From assembly GCA_021323815.1 (NCBI GenBank), contig JAJPKG010000253.1, positions 1-27,850 on the forward strand: DNA of 27,850 nucleotides. Direction: 5' to 3'. The position numbers and the translations under genes were made by a program. Position 1 is the first letter of the stretch. Every line of letters starts with the position of its first letter. The notes beneath the pieces were generated by a model, which had not been told where the DNA came from, did not search any database, and was given only the letters and a program-made list of their open reading frames with translations. Source of the DNA: Pseudomonadota bacterium (lineage in GTDB: Bacteria > Chloroflexota > Ktedonobacteria > Ktedonobacterales > JACDGC01). Below are positions 15,220-22,752 of this stretch, one piece after another.

Positions 15220-15551
15220 TCCTCAACCGCGCGGCTTCATTGGCCCGCGCGCCATCAACGTCGATGCGCGGCGCTCACCGTGCTTGTGGGAGCGCGCCAT
15301 TGCTCACGGGAATCAGTATTCAGTATAACGTATCGCCCGCTCAAGCGCCATGTGGGGGAATGACGGGATTTTTCCGGCATCAGCCGGCAATGATCTCTTT
15401 GTTATTCGTCGCTTTTTCATCTGGTGCTTGCAATTGTGCCCACAGACTCAGGCGATCCCCACATGCCGCAGTTTGAGGATGCTTTCTTCTGGTCCCATAG
15501 AATCAAGTGGCGTCTCTCGCCTCTAGGCGTGGTTTCAACCGCCGCCCACAC
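15220..15551. other. Region between the acyl-CoA dehydrogenase gene and the rplK terminator
   Basis: About 330 bases without a convincing gene. On the minus strand a TATACT lies at 15322-15327, about 115 bases before the acyl-CoA dehydrogenase start, with only a poor -35 at proper spacing. It is a candidate promoter and nothing more. I see no trace of rplA here. Confidence 0.5.
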
Positions 15552-15598
15552 AAAAATAAAAACATCAGCCACCGCAAAAAAAATCTGGATGGCTGATG
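15552..15598 (-). terminator. Strong terminator after rplK
   Basis: On the minus strand CATCAGCCA (15590-15598) pairs perfectly with TGGCTGATG (15563-15571) and is followed by TTTTTATTTTT (15552-15562). It begins 18 bases after the rplK stop codon and ends the ribosomal transcript there. Confidence 0.88.
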
Positions 15599-15616
15599 AG
15601 GCTACCGTATTGCCGC

Positions 15617-16042
15617 TTAATCCTGAATGCTGATGCCCATGCTGCGCGCCGTGCCGGCAATGAGGTTTTCGGCGGCTTCGACGCTGTTGACGTTGAGATC
15701 TTTCATCTTGGTCTCAGCGATTTTGCGCAGTTGCGCCTTTGTGATGCTGCCGACCTTCGTCTTATTCGGCGTGGCGCTGCCCTTCTCGACCTTCGCCTCT
15801 TTGCGCAGCAGGTCTGCGGCGGGGGGCGTTTTGGTGATGAAGCTGAACGAGCGATCTTCGTAGATGGTGATCTCGACGGGAACGACGGAACCCACCATTG
15901 ACGCGGTGCGCTCATTATATTCTTTGCAGAACATCACCAGGTTGATGCCCTGCGGACCCAGAGCGGTGCCGATGGGGGGGGCCGGCGTCGCCTTGCCGGC
16001 CTGAATTTGCAATTTGACAACAGCTTTCACGCGCTTAGCCAT
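15617..16042 (-). CDS. rplK: Ribosomal protein L11
   Basis: L11 (141 residues, the usual length) binds the GTPase-associated region of 23S rRNA and forms the base of the L10/L12 stalk used by EF-Tu and EF-G. The N-terminal domain shows the LQIQAGKATPAPPIGTALGP block, with GINLVMFCKEYN following. The C-terminal rRNA-binding domain runs from about residue 75 and ends in AENLIAGTARSMGI. ATG 16042 fits the family N-terminus (MAKRVKAVVKL) and has GAAGGAGT about 12 bases upstream. It is the last gene of the rpmG-secE-nusG-rplK unit. The usual next gene, rplA, is missing: a terminator and then an acyl-CoA dehydrogenase gene follow. Confidence 0.98.
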   Translation of the reverse strand: MAKRVKAVVKLQIQAGKATPAPPIGTALGPQGINLVMFCKEYNERTASMVGSVVPVEITIYEDRSFSFITKTPPAADLLRKEAKVEKGSATPNKTKVGSITKAQLRKIAETKMKDLNVNSVEAAENLIAGTARSMGISIQD

Positions 16043-16133
16043 GATGACAACTATACTCCTTCGGAGGTCATGCGGGCATGGCGCGCATGACCTGCCTCTA
16101 TCTGTGGCGCACAATGCGCCTGTTTCACGATCT

Positions 16134-16176
16134 CCCCCTCGCCAGCTCTGCTGAGGAGGGGGTCAGGGGGTGGGGT
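16134..16176. repeat. Intergenic palindromic repeat, copy 2
   Basis: CCCCCTC (16134-16140) pairs with GAGGGGG (16156-16162) and an inner CAGC with GCTG. A G-rich tail (GTCAGGGGGTGGGGT) reaches 16176, directly next to the nusG stop codon at 16177. It lies inside the ribosomal operon, between nusG and rplK. Confidence 0.8.
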
Positions 16177-16833
16177 CTACACTTTTTCGACCTGGAGGTA
16201 ATCCAGTTCGACGGGGGTTTCGCGGTTGAAGAACGAGACCAACACCGTCAGCTTGTTGCGTTCGGGATGCACCTCGCTCACCTGCCCAATGAAATCAGCG
16301 AAGGGACCTTCGATGATGTGGACCGACTCGCCGACCTTGAACTTGGGAACAACGGCGGGCGCTTTTTCGCCGGTTTCGGTGGTCTGCTTCACCTGCCTGA
16401 GGATCTTCTCGATCTCATGCTCTTGCAGCGGAATCGGCTCCTGGCTGTTTGAGCCGCCGACGAAATTCGTGACGCCCGGCGTGCCCTTGACGCAATGCCA
16501 TGACTCGTCATCCAGGATCATATCCACCAGCACATAGCTGGGAAAGACCTTGCGCTTGACTGTGCGCCGCTCGCCATTGCGGATCTCGGTGACTTCCTCG
16601 ATGGGAACGAGCACCTGAAAGATCTTGTCGGTGACATGCATGGTCTTGGCGCGCGCTTCCATTTGCACCTTGACCTTGTTTTCATAGCCGGAATACGTAT
16701 GCACGGCATACCAGCGGCGCGCGGGAGCCTCTTTGCCCTTCGCCGGCGCACTGCTTTCCGGCGCGTCGCTCACGGGGGCATCTGCCTGTTCCGCGGCTCC
16801 GGCATCATCCGATGCCCGGCGCTTTGTCGCCAT
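16177..16833 (-). CDS. nusG: Transcription termination/antitermination factor NusG
   Basis: NusG binds RNA polymerase, suppresses pausing and links transcription to Rho or the ribosome. This copy has 218 residues. An Ala/Asp/Lys-rich extension of about 38 residues precedes the NGN domain, which begins at RRWYAVHTYSGYENKV and includes VFPSYVLVDM and TPGVTNFVG. The KOW domain follows near the C-terminus (KFKVGESVHIIEGPFADFIGQVSEV). ATG 16833 was chosen over an upstream in-frame ATG because AAGGAG lies 8 bases before it. It follows secE closely and shares its promoter before rpmG. A palindromic repeat touches the stop codon. Confidence 0.97.
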   Translation of the reverse strand: MATKRRASDDAGAAEQADAPVSDAPESSAPAKGKEAPARRWYAVHTYSGYENKVKVQMEARAKTMHVTDKIFQVLVPIEEVTEIRNGERRTVKRKVFPSYVLVDMILDDESWHCVKGTPGVTNFVGGSNSQEPIPLQEHEIEKILRQVKQTTETGEKAPAVVPKFKVGESVHIIEGPFADFIGQVSEVHPERNKLTVLVSFFNRETPVELDYLQVEKV

Positions 16834-16870
16834 GATGCTTGCTCCTTCTTTGTATGCCGGCACCGCGCCT

Positions 16871-17269
16871 TTAGGGATGAACGCGCTGGGTCAATGCCTG
16901 CAACAGCGATGTCAGGCCGAAGTCCACCGCGAAAAAGACAACGGCGAAGATCAGCGAAAAGATGACGACGATGGTCGTCAGCCTCACGGCTTCTTGCCGC
17001 GTGGGCCACGTGACTTTGCTCAGTTCCAGCAACGACTCGCGGAAATACTTCGGCACCCAGTTAGGCAGGTTTTCCGCCCAGGGGCGACTGGCGGCGGCAA
17101 CAGTAGCGGCGGCGATGCTCTGGCTGTTGACGGCGACGGGCAAATCCCCGGCTTCCTCGTCCTCAGCGGGCACCGTGTCGTCCATTTCCTGCTCTTCACT
17201 CATGGTGCTTTCCTGCACATCTTCTTCGCTATTGGCGGTGCGGGCGCGGTTCGGGATGCGGCTGGCCAC
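16871..17269 (-). CDS. secE: Preprotein translocase subunit SecE
   Basis: SecE clamps SecY in the protein-conducting channel. The 132-residue frame ends in the SecE core: an amphipathic helix FRESLLELSKVTWPTRQEAVRLT with the family signature VTWPTRQE, then one membrane segment at about 97-118 (LTTIVVIFSLIFAVVFFAV). The first 60 residues form an acidic, low-complexity extension unlike the short bacterial minimum. Start choice is open: GTG 17269 has AAAGGGGG upstream, while ATG 17203 has AGGAAAG close by and would give a 110-residue protein. It lies between rpmG and nusG, the usual order. Confidence 0.95.
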   Translation of the reverse strand: MASRIPNRARTANSEEDVQESTMSEEQEMDDTVPAEDEEAGDLPVAVNSQSIAAATVAAASRPWAENLPNWVPKYFRESLLELSKVTWPTRQEAVRLTTIVVIFSLIFAVVFFAVDFGLTSLLQALTQRVHP

Positions 17270-17289
17270 AATGGTGGTCCCCCTTTGGG

Positions 17290-17460
17290 TTATTTCGTCT
17301 CGCGATGCTCACGATGGCAGCGGCACCGGGGGCAATACTTCCGCAGGGTCATGCGCTCCGGGTCATTTTTGCGGTTCTTCATCGTCGAGTAGTTGCGCTC
17401 TTTGCATTCGGTACAGGCCAACGCGATGACGATTCGATTTTCCTTTGATTTGGTGGCCAT
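17290..17460 (-). CDS. rpmG: Ribosomal protein L33
   Basis: A 56-residue L33, read directly from the minus strand. It begins MATKSKENRIVIALACTEC, continues with KNRKNDPERMTLRKYCPRC and ends in a basic, His-rich tail. It is the zinc-binding form, with two cysteine pairs (CTEC and CPRC). L33 belongs to the large ribosomal subunit near the E site. GAGGAG lies about 11 bases before the ATG. It is the first gene of the unit driven by the promoter at 17498-17526. No tRNA-Trp, often found beside rpmG or secE, is present. Confidence 0.95.
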   Translation of the reverse strand: MATKSKENRIVIALACTECKERNYSTMKNRKNDPERMTLRKYCPRCRCHREHRETK

Positions 17461-17497
17461 TTGAGGGGTGCTCCTCTAAGGAATGGTGTTCGCATCC

Positions 17498-17526
17498 ATT
17501 GTATCCCATGAGAGGGATAATGTCTA
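17498..17526 (-). promoter_or_regulatory. Promoter of the rpmG-secE-nusG-rplK operon
   Basis: On the minus strand TAGACA (17521-17526) and TACAAT (17498-17503) have a 17-base spacer, about 40 bases before the rpmG start. Confidence 0.75.
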
Positions 17527-17572
17527 TGCGTATGGTGGAATGAGGCTATGGCACTGATCACAGAGGGAACCG

Positions 17573-17589
17573 CCAGCGCGAAACGCTGG
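17573..17589 (-). terminator. Possible weak terminator hairpin after tuf
   Basis: CCAGCG and CGCTGG form a 6-pair stem with a 5-base loop, 34 bases past the tuf stop. There is no clear U-tract, so termination here is uncertain and some tuf transcripts may read into rpmG. Confidence 0.35.
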
Positions 17590-17622
17590 ACGATTCCCCT
17601 TGTTCGTGTGGCTGGCGGCGGC

Positions 17623-18828
17623 TCAGTCGAGCAGCTTGGTCACGACGCCGGCACCCACCGTGCGGCCACCTTCGCGGATGGCGAAGCGGCTGCCCTCTTC
17701 GAGGGCGACGGGGGTGATCAACTCAACCTGCATGTTGATGTTGTCGCCCGGCATCGCGATTTCCACGCCCTCCGGCAGCTTGATGGCACCCGTCACGTCG
17801 GTGGTGCGGATGTAGAACTGCGGGCGATAGCCGTTGGTGAAGGGGCTGTGGCGGCCACCCTCTTCTTTCGAGAGGACGTAGACCTCCGCCGCGAACTTCG
17901 TCTTCGGCTTGATGCTGCCGGGCTTCGCCAGCACCTGGCCGCGTTCCACCTCGGTGCGCTCAACGCCGCGCAGCAGGCAGCCCACGTTGTCGCCGGCCTC
18001 GCCCTGGTCCAGGGTCTTCTGGAACATTTCGACGCCGGTGCAGACCACCTTGCGCGACTGCTCGCTGAAACCGACGATCTCCACTTCTTCGCCGACCTTC
18101 ACTGTGCCGCGCTCGATGCGGCCCGTGACCACCGTGCCGCGCCCCTTGATGCCAAAGACATCTTCGATGGGCATGAGGAACGGCTTGTCGATCGGGCGCG
18201 GAGGCGTCGGGATGTAGTTATCCACAGCGTCCATCAGGTCCCAGATCGGCTTGGCGGCGGGATCGTTGCGCGATAGGTCGCCGGTGCTTTCCAGCGCCTT
18301 GAGCGCCGAACCGCGAATGATCGGCACATCGTCGCCGGGGAAGCGCTGCTTGGTGAGCAGTTCGCGCACTTCCAGTTCGACCAGCTCCAACAGTTCCTCA
18401 TCTTCCATCATGTCCACCTTGTTCAGGAAGACGACGATGGCCGGCACTTCCACCTGGCGGGCGAGCAAGATGTGCTCGCGCGTCTGGGGCATGGGGCCGT
18501 CGGGAGCCGAGACGACGAGGATCGCGCCATCCATCTGCGCCGCGCCGGTGATCATGTTCTTGATGTAGTCGGCGTGACCGGGGCAGTCCACATGGGCATA
18601 GTGGCGCTTCTCGGTCTCATATTCGACGTGCGCGATGGAGATCGTGATGCCACGCTCGCGCTCTTCCGGCGCTTTGTCGATGTTGTCGAACGAGGTATAT
18701 TTCGCCAGTTTCGCCTGCGCCAGCACTTTGGTGATGGCTGCGGTCAGGGTAGTCTTGCCATGGTCGATGTGGCCGATGGTGCCAATGTTCACGTGCGGCT
18801 TGGTGCGCTCGAATTTCTGCTTGGCCAT
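17623..18828 (-). CDS. tuf: Elongation factor Tu
   Basis: EF-Tu carries aminoacyl-tRNA to the ribosome as a GTP complex. At 401 residues it has the normal length. The GTPase motifs are complete: G1 GHIDHGKT (about 18-25, Ile where most have Val), the switch I GITI block, G3 DCPGH, G4 NKVD and G5 SALKAL. Domains 2 and 3 follow, with GRGTVVTGRIERG and the end GGRTVGAGVVTKLL. AAGAAGG about 5 bases upstream supports ATG 18828. Two tRNA genes lie just upstream on the same strand, and the rpmG-secE-nusG-rplK unit follows, which is a widely conserved arrangement. Confidence 0.99.
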   Translation of the reverse strand: MAKQKFERTKPHVNIGTIGHIDHGKTTLTAAITKVLAQAKLAKYTSFDNIDKAPEERERGITISIAHVEYETEKRHYAHVDCPGHADYIKNMITGAAQMDGAILVVSAPDGPMPQTREHILLARQVEVPAIVVFLNKVDMMEDEELLELVELEVRELLTKQRFPGDDVPIIRGSALKALESTGDLSRNDPAAKPIWDLMDAVDNYIPTPPRPIDKPFLMPIEDVFGIKGRGTVVTGRIERGTVKVGEEVEIVGFSEQSRKVVCTGVEMFQKTLDQGEAGDNVGCLLRGVERTEVERGQVLAKPGSIKPKTKFAAEVYVLSKEEGGRHSPFTNGYRPQFYIRTTDVTGAIKLPEGVEIAMPGDNINMQVELITPVALEEGSRFAIREGGRTVGAGVVTKLLD

Positions 18829-18997
18829 GATGCCTTCTTGCGATCCTCCTCATGGTCCCTCGCGGGACCGCTGCGAACGCGCGTCAGTGCGTCACGTTCC
18901 GCTGTTAGCTTGTGTTCACGACTGGACATAGAAAACGTCCCCACATCAGTGCAGGTCGCGCGAAGGCATGCCACCTGACGACGAAGGGACACGAAAC

Positions 18998-19072
18998 TGG
19001 AGCCCGCGACGGGAATCGAACCCGTGACCCCAACCTTACCAAGATTGTGCGCTACCGCTGCGCCACGCGGGC
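18998..19072 (-). tRNA. tRNA-Thr (GGT)
   Basis: A full cloverleaf on the minus strand: acceptor GCCCGCG/CGCGGGC, D-arm GCGC...GCGC, anticodon arm CAATC-TTGGTAA-GGTTG with anticodon GGT, and a T-arm with GGTTCGATTCC. Discriminator T is followed by an encoded CCA. It reads Thr codons ACC and ACU and lies 169 bases before tuf. Confidence 0.96.
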
Positions 19073-19096
19073 ACTCCAGACTCGAATGCGCCTGTT

Positions 19097-19132
19097 CCAG
19101 GTGATCCAGGGCGGCCGCTCCTGATCGCCTGG
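19097..19132. repeat. Hairpin between tRNA-Tyr and tRNA-Thr
   Basis: CCAGGTGATC at 19097-19106 pairs with GATCGCCTGG at 19123-19132 (10 pairs including one T-G) around a GC-rich 16-base loop that contains GCGGCCGC. It lies in the spacer of the tRNA transcript and may guide processing. Confidence 0.5.
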
Positions 19133-19188
19133 GGTGGCTGCCGCTGCCGGTACTAATGGCTCGCGACGCGCCAACACACGCATCCGGG

Positions 19189-19271
19189 TGGGCAGTGTAG
19201 GATTCGAACCTACGAAGGCGTGAGCCAGCAGATTTACAGTCTGCCCCCGTTGGCCGCTTGGGTAACTGCCC
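19189..19271 (-). tRNA. tRNA-Tyr (GTA)
   Basis: A class II tRNA of 83 bases on the minus strand: acceptor GGGCAGT/ACTGCCC, anticodon arm GCAGA-CTGTAAA-TCTGC with anticodon GTA, a long variable arm typical of bacterial tRNA-Tyr, and a T-arm with GGTTCGAATCC. Discriminator A; the next bases are CCC, so CCA must be added after transcription. Confidence 0.95.
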
Positions 19272-19311
19272 GTCTCGCGGTCTTTTCTCATGAAAAGATC
19301 GTAGCGAAATT

Positions 19312-19340
19312 AGTATGGCAGATTCTTGGGGATTTGTCAA
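19312..19340 (-). promoter_or_regulatory. Promoter of the tRNA-Tyr/tRNA-Thr/tuf transcript
   Basis: On the minus strand TTGACA (19335-19340) and CATACT (19312-19317) have a 17-base spacer, about 40 bases before tRNA-Tyr. I see no other strong promoter before tuf. Confidence 0.75.
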
Positions 19341-19764
19341 GGATCAGCGCAAATTGTGCTTCAGGCCGTTTTGCCGAAAGAGGTGCTGGGAGATCGTTTC
19401 GCCATGCTCACATCCGTGTGGGCGCGGCGGATTGGATCAACATGATGCAGTTGATGATGAGATAGCTGCCGCTCAACTTTGGGCGCAAGGAGATCGGATG
19501 CCGGGTGAAACGGGCTGGTTTGGCAAGTGTGCCGGAACTCATGGTGTGTGCTTCCGACGAAAGACTCTCTGCCTTCTCATCATCGGCAGACTCGCCGGCA
19601 CCTGAAGTCACCGCCTTTCTTTCGCTGCTCTGGCAATCACGGCGATTTTATCATACACTATATGAGCGTGTTCGCAAGCGCGATCATTTCAGCCATTTCC
19701 TCAACCGTGAAATGCCGGAACGATTCCTAACGTTAGTTGTTGAAGATACAAGGAACTTTTACTC
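19341..19764 (+). other. Long leader region before the DEAD-box helicase
   Basis: About 420 bases without a convincing gene. On the plus strand the DNA can form nested pairing: GTGCCGG (about 19528) with CCGGCAC (about 19594), enclosing TCTGCC/GGCAGA. A TACACT lies near 19655 without a clear -35. It may be a structured 5' leader, as is common for cold-induced helicases. I match it to no known riboswitch or RNA family. Confidence 0.4.
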
Positions 19765-21783
19765 ATGCAAGACATGACCACCGCGCACGATCCAGCAGAG
19801 GAGATGGCGCAACCAGAAACAAACGAACAGACATTACCCACGCCGGAAGAGGCGTTTGCCGCGCTGGGCCTGACCGAGATGTCGCTGCGGGCGGTTCACG
19901 ATCTCGGCTTCAGCGCGCCGACCGAGATTCAGGTGCAGACCATCCCGCTGATGCTCGCCGGGCGCGATGTCATTGCCCAGGCCCCCACCGGCACCGGCAA
20001 GACGGCGGCATACGGCCTGCCGATTGTGGAGCGCTTGGATGCCGACGTGCTGGCACCGCAGGCGCTCATCGTCTGCCCCACGCGCGAATTGGCGATGCAA
20101 GTCTCCGAGGCGCTCTTCGCTTTCGGCAAATATCGCGAGATGGTGACACTGCCGATCTATGGCGGCGCGCCCTATGAGCGCCAGATTCGCGCCCTGGCAC
20201 GGGGCGTGCAGGTGGTCGTCGGCACGCCGGGCCGCCTGCTGGATCACCTGCGGCGCGAGACGCTGAAGCTCGACAACATCCGCCTGGTGGTGCTGGATGA
20301 AGCCGATGAAATGCTGAACATGGGCTTCATCGAAGACATTGAGACGTTGCTGGCGGCGCTGCCGGAAAATCGCCAGACTGCTCTGTTTTCGGCTACCATT
20401 CCGCCACGCATCGCCAGCCTGGCCGGGCGCTTCTTAAAAGATCCGCAACGCGTGCATGCCGCGCCGAAAGTGACCACCGCGCCAAAAGTGCGCCAGGTCT
20501 ATTATGAGGTGCCCTATGCCGGCAAACCCGATGCTCTGGCGCGCATCTTGGACCACGAAGAGCCGCAGTCGGCCATTGTGTTTGTGCGCACGCGCAACGA
20601 CGCCGACGAGGTGGCTGAACGGCTGAACGGCCTGGGCTATCTGGCGCAGCCCATCCACGGCGAGATTCCCCAGGCGCAGCGCGAGCGGGCGCTGGCGCGC
20701 TTCCGCGCCGGACGCACGCAGATTCTGGTGGCAACGGATGTGGCGGCGCGCGGCCTCGACATCCCCGATGTCAGTCACATCATCAATTACGATCTGCCGC
20801 TGGACCCCGAATCCTACGTCCACCGCATCGGGCGAACCGGGCGGGCTGGCAAAGAGGGCGAAGCGCTGACGCTGGTGACGCCCCGCGAGCAGCGCCAGTT
20901 GCGCCTGCTGGAAAAGACGATCCGCCATCGCCTGCAACGCCTGCGCCTGCCCACCGAGGCCGATGTGGCGGCGCGTCGTCGTGCCGCCTTCCGCGAAGAG
21001 GTCCTCAAGATCCTTGACGCTGGCGAACTGGATGCCTTCTTGACGATGGTGGAAGATCTGGCCGGCTCGCGCGACCCGGCGGAGATCGCCGCCGCTGCCT
21101 TCAAGATGGCGGCGCAAGCCCGCGAGGCCATGCACCCCGGCAGCGGCATCAACTGGATCGCCATGCCGGAAGCGGCCCCTGAACCGGAGCCGGCGGCGGA
21201 AGAACCGCGCCCGCGCCGCAGGGCCGCCCGCGAAGACGGCGAGACGCCGGAGCAAACCGCGTCACGCCCGCGTCGCCGGCGCGAGAGCCTTGCAGAAGGC
21301 GAAACCGGCAAGATGGCGCGCCTCTTCCTGAAGGTTGGCCGCCAGCACAGCGTGCGCCCCGCCGACATCGTGGGGGCCATCGCCAACGAGGCTGGCGTGC
21401 CGGGCGAGCAGATCGGCGATATCGACATCTATGACGCCTTCTCGTTTGTGGAGATCCCAGAGCGCTACGTGGGAGTGGTCCGCGGCGCGCTGAGCCATGC
21501 CACCATTCGCGGCCAGCGGCCCCACGTGCGTCTGGCGCAGCCCGATGACCGGCTGGGCATGCGCGACGATGGCGATGCCCGCGACCTGGGCATGAGCGGC
21601 ATCCACGATCTTGCCCGCCAGGAACGGCTGCCGGTGAAATCGGCCCGCGCCGCGTCGCCGCGCTCATCCGCAGGCCGTGCTTTCCCTTCGGGCAGATCCA
21701 CTGGCGGACGCCCCAGCAGCCCGCACTCGCTGCGCCCCACCGACCGGAGCCAGGCCCGCAAAAGCAAGCGCGACCGCTGGTAG
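19765..21783 (+). CDS. DEAD-box ATP-dependent RNA helicase with DbpA-type RNA-binding domain
   Basis: A 672-residue DEAD-box helicase of the DeaD/CsdA type, expected to unwind RNA in ribosome assembly, mRNA decay or cold adaptation. Visible are the Q motif GFSAPTEIQ (48-56), motif I APTGTGKT (73-80), PTREL (105-109), motif II DEAD (178-181), SAT (209-211), and in the second RecA domain TDVAARGLDIPDV and HRIGRTGRAG. A linker with helices and an Arg/Pro/Glu-rich stretch follows. Residues 517-592 match the DbpA RNA-binding domain (ARLFLKVGRQHSVRPADIVGAI through FSFVEIPE). The last 80 residues are Arg/Ser-rich and probably disordered. AGGA precedes ATG 19765 by 11 bases. A strong terminator follows. 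Confidence 0.96.
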   Translation: MQDMTTAHDPAEEMAQPETNEQTLPTPEEAFAALGLTEMSLRAVHDLGFSAPTEIQVQTIPLMLAGRDVIAQAPTGTGKTAAYGLPIVERLDADVLAPQALIVCPTRELAMQVSEALFAFGKYREMVTLPIYGGAPYERQIRALARGVQVVVGTPGRLLDHLRRETLKLDNIRLVVLDEADEMLNMGFIEDIETLLAALPENRQTALFSATIPPRIASLAGRFLKDPQRVHAAPKVTTAPKVRQVYYEVPYAGKPDALARILDHEEPQSAIVFVRTRNDADEVAERLNGLGYLAQPIHGEIPQAQRERALARFRAGRTQILVATDVAARGLDIPDVSHIINYDLPLDPESYVHRIGRTGRAGKEGEALTLVTPREQRQLRLLEKTIRHRLQRLRLPTEADVAARRRAAFREEVLKILDAGELDAFLTMVEDLAGSRDPAEIAAAAFKMAAQAREAMHPGSGINWIAMPEAAPEPEPAAEEPRPRRRAAREDGETPEQTASRPRRRRESLAEGETGKMARLFLKVGRQHSVRPADIVGAIANEAGVPGEQIGDIDIYDAFSFVEIPERYVGVVRGALSHATIRGQRPHVRLAQPDDRLGMRDDGDARDLGMSGIHDLARQERLPVKSARAASPRSSAGRAFPSGRSTGGRPSSPHSLRPTDRSQARKSKRDRW

Positions 21784-21812
21784 TTGACGGCAAGCGCCGC
21801 AGCCGTTAGAAT
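21784..21812 (+). promoter_or_regulatory. Promoter of the zinc-ribbon gene, just past the helicase stop
   Basis: TTGACG (21784-21789) and TAGAAT (21807-21812) have a 17-base spacer. The predicted start near 21819 falls inside the helicase terminator, so the new transcript would omit the first part of that hairpin. Confidence 0.6.
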
Positions 21813-21851
21813 GGACGCGCCCCGGAAACCGTGCCGGGCGTGTCCATTTTT
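21813..21851 (+). terminator. Rho-independent terminator of the helicase gene
   Basis: A stem of about 12 pairs (GGACGCGCCCCGG with CCGGGCGTGTCC, one bulge and one G-T pair) is followed directly by ATTTTTG. Confidence 0.85.
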
Positions 21852-21868
21852 GAGGATAGAGGTTTTGC

Positions 21869-22126
21869 ATGATCATCTGGGGTTTGCGCTCGCGCACCAA
21901 AACGCTTGGCCAACGCATGCTGAACTGCCCAAACTGTCACCGCGACGCCATGACCGCCGCCGTGCAGACGCGGCGCTGGTTCACGTTGTTCTTTATTCCC
22001 ATCTTCCCCATCAGCGGCAAAAAGACCATCGCGGTCTGTGGGTTGTGCGGCTTCCGCTATGAGGTCAACAATGAGCAGGCTGAGGCGATGTTCGGTGCAG
22101 CGGCGAAACCGCTCCCTAACGCATAG
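21869..22126 (+). CDS. Small zinc-ribbon protein
   Basis: An 85-residue protein with two cysteine pairs, CPNC (about residues 20-23) and CGLC (about 57-60), making a zinc ribbon split by a hydrophobic segment WFTLFFIPIFPIS (about 37-49). That pattern occurs in small bacterial zinc-ribbon proteins of unknown role; the hydrophobic stretch may be a membrane hairpin or an unusual ribbon core. The start has AGAGG 7 bases upstream and its own promoter. The gene is convergent with the DNA glycosylase gene, with only 5 bases between the stops. Confidence 0.8.
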   Translation: MIIWGLRSRTKTLGQRMLNCPNCHRDAMTAAVQTRRWFTLFFIPIFPISGKKTIAVCGLCGFRYEVNNEQAEAMFGAAAKPLPNA

Positions 22127-22131
22127 TTTTT

Positions 22132-22752
22132 TCATCGGTTCAATCGCGCAGGGCCGCTGACGGCGGGGCAATTGCGGATGAAGAAGCGCCAGGGCAGATC
22201 GGTTCCGCGCGAGATGCCGATGCGCGTCGAGGTGCCGATCATCTCCGGCGCGAGCAGCTGCGCGTCCGGCGTTTCACTGATCCACAGCGCGTCGCCGGCG
22301 AGATCCGCGCCGTTGTCGGCCAGGCTCAGTGCCAACGCGCGACCTATCCTGCCTGGGCCACGACACAGGTCGCGCAACGCGGTTTTGGGGCAGCGCGCCG
22401 CCATAATCTCACGCCCATGCGTGGGCAACAGGGCGCGCAGCAGCACCGCCTCGCTGTGACCTTCCGGTCCCGCCACCACGTTCAGGCAATAATGCATGCC
22501 ATAGTTGAGATAGACATAGGCATAGCCCGGCGGCCCAAACATCGTCGCTGCTCGCGGCGAGGGCCGGCCATAATTATGGCTGGCGGGATCGATCGCGGCG
22601 ATATACGCTTCGGTCTCCACGATGATGCCGGCGACGACACCCGCATCAGCGCGCCGCCACAGCGTCTTGCCCAGCAGATCGCGGGCGAGATCCAGCGTGG
22701 GCTGGGTGTAATAGTCGCGCGGCAGTGGTGGGGGCAGGGCGTTCGCGCTCAT
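22132..22752 (-). CDS. 3-methyladenine DNA glycosylase (AAG/MPG family)
   Basis: This base-excision repair enzyme removes alkylated purines such as 3-methyladenine and hypoxanthine. At 206 residues it has the normal bacterial length. The MPG signature is visible: LARDLLGKTLWR (22-33), IVETEAY (44-50, with Glu48 in the position of the catalytic Glu of human AAG), ASHNYGRPSPRAATMFGPPGYAYVYLNYGMHYCLNVV (split core about 58-94), and CRGPGRIGRAL. Its ATG overlaps the stop of the YbaK-like gene (ATGA), so it is the last gene of a coupled row of four. The pairing with tRNA editing looks like simple co-packing. Confidence 0.95.
   Translation of the reverse strand: MSANALPPPLPRDYYTQPTLDLARDLLGKTLWRRADAGVVAGIIVETEAYIAAIDPASHNYGRPSPRAATMFGPPGYAYVYLNYGMHYCLNVVAGPEGHSEAVLLRALLPTHGREIMAARCPKTALRDLCRGPGRIGRALALSLADNGADLAGDALWISETPDAQLLAPEMIGTSTRIGISRGTDLPWRFFIRNCPAVSGPARLNR

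Noticed and set aside
19073..19188. Possible degenerate tRNA-Gly between tRNA-Tyr and tRNA-Thr
   Set aside because: A TTCGAGTC T-loop-like string is present on the minus strand, but no matching acceptor or anticodon arm can be built around it.
19440..19620. Possible cobalamin-type riboswitch
   Set aside because: GCCGGGTGAAAC looks faintly like a riboswitch core, but the conserved box and pairing order are absent and the downstream gene is a helicase.
19505..19777. 90-codon frame before the helicase
   Set aside because: It has no ribosome-binding site, runs into the helicase start and shows no family resemblance. The region fits an untranslated leader better.
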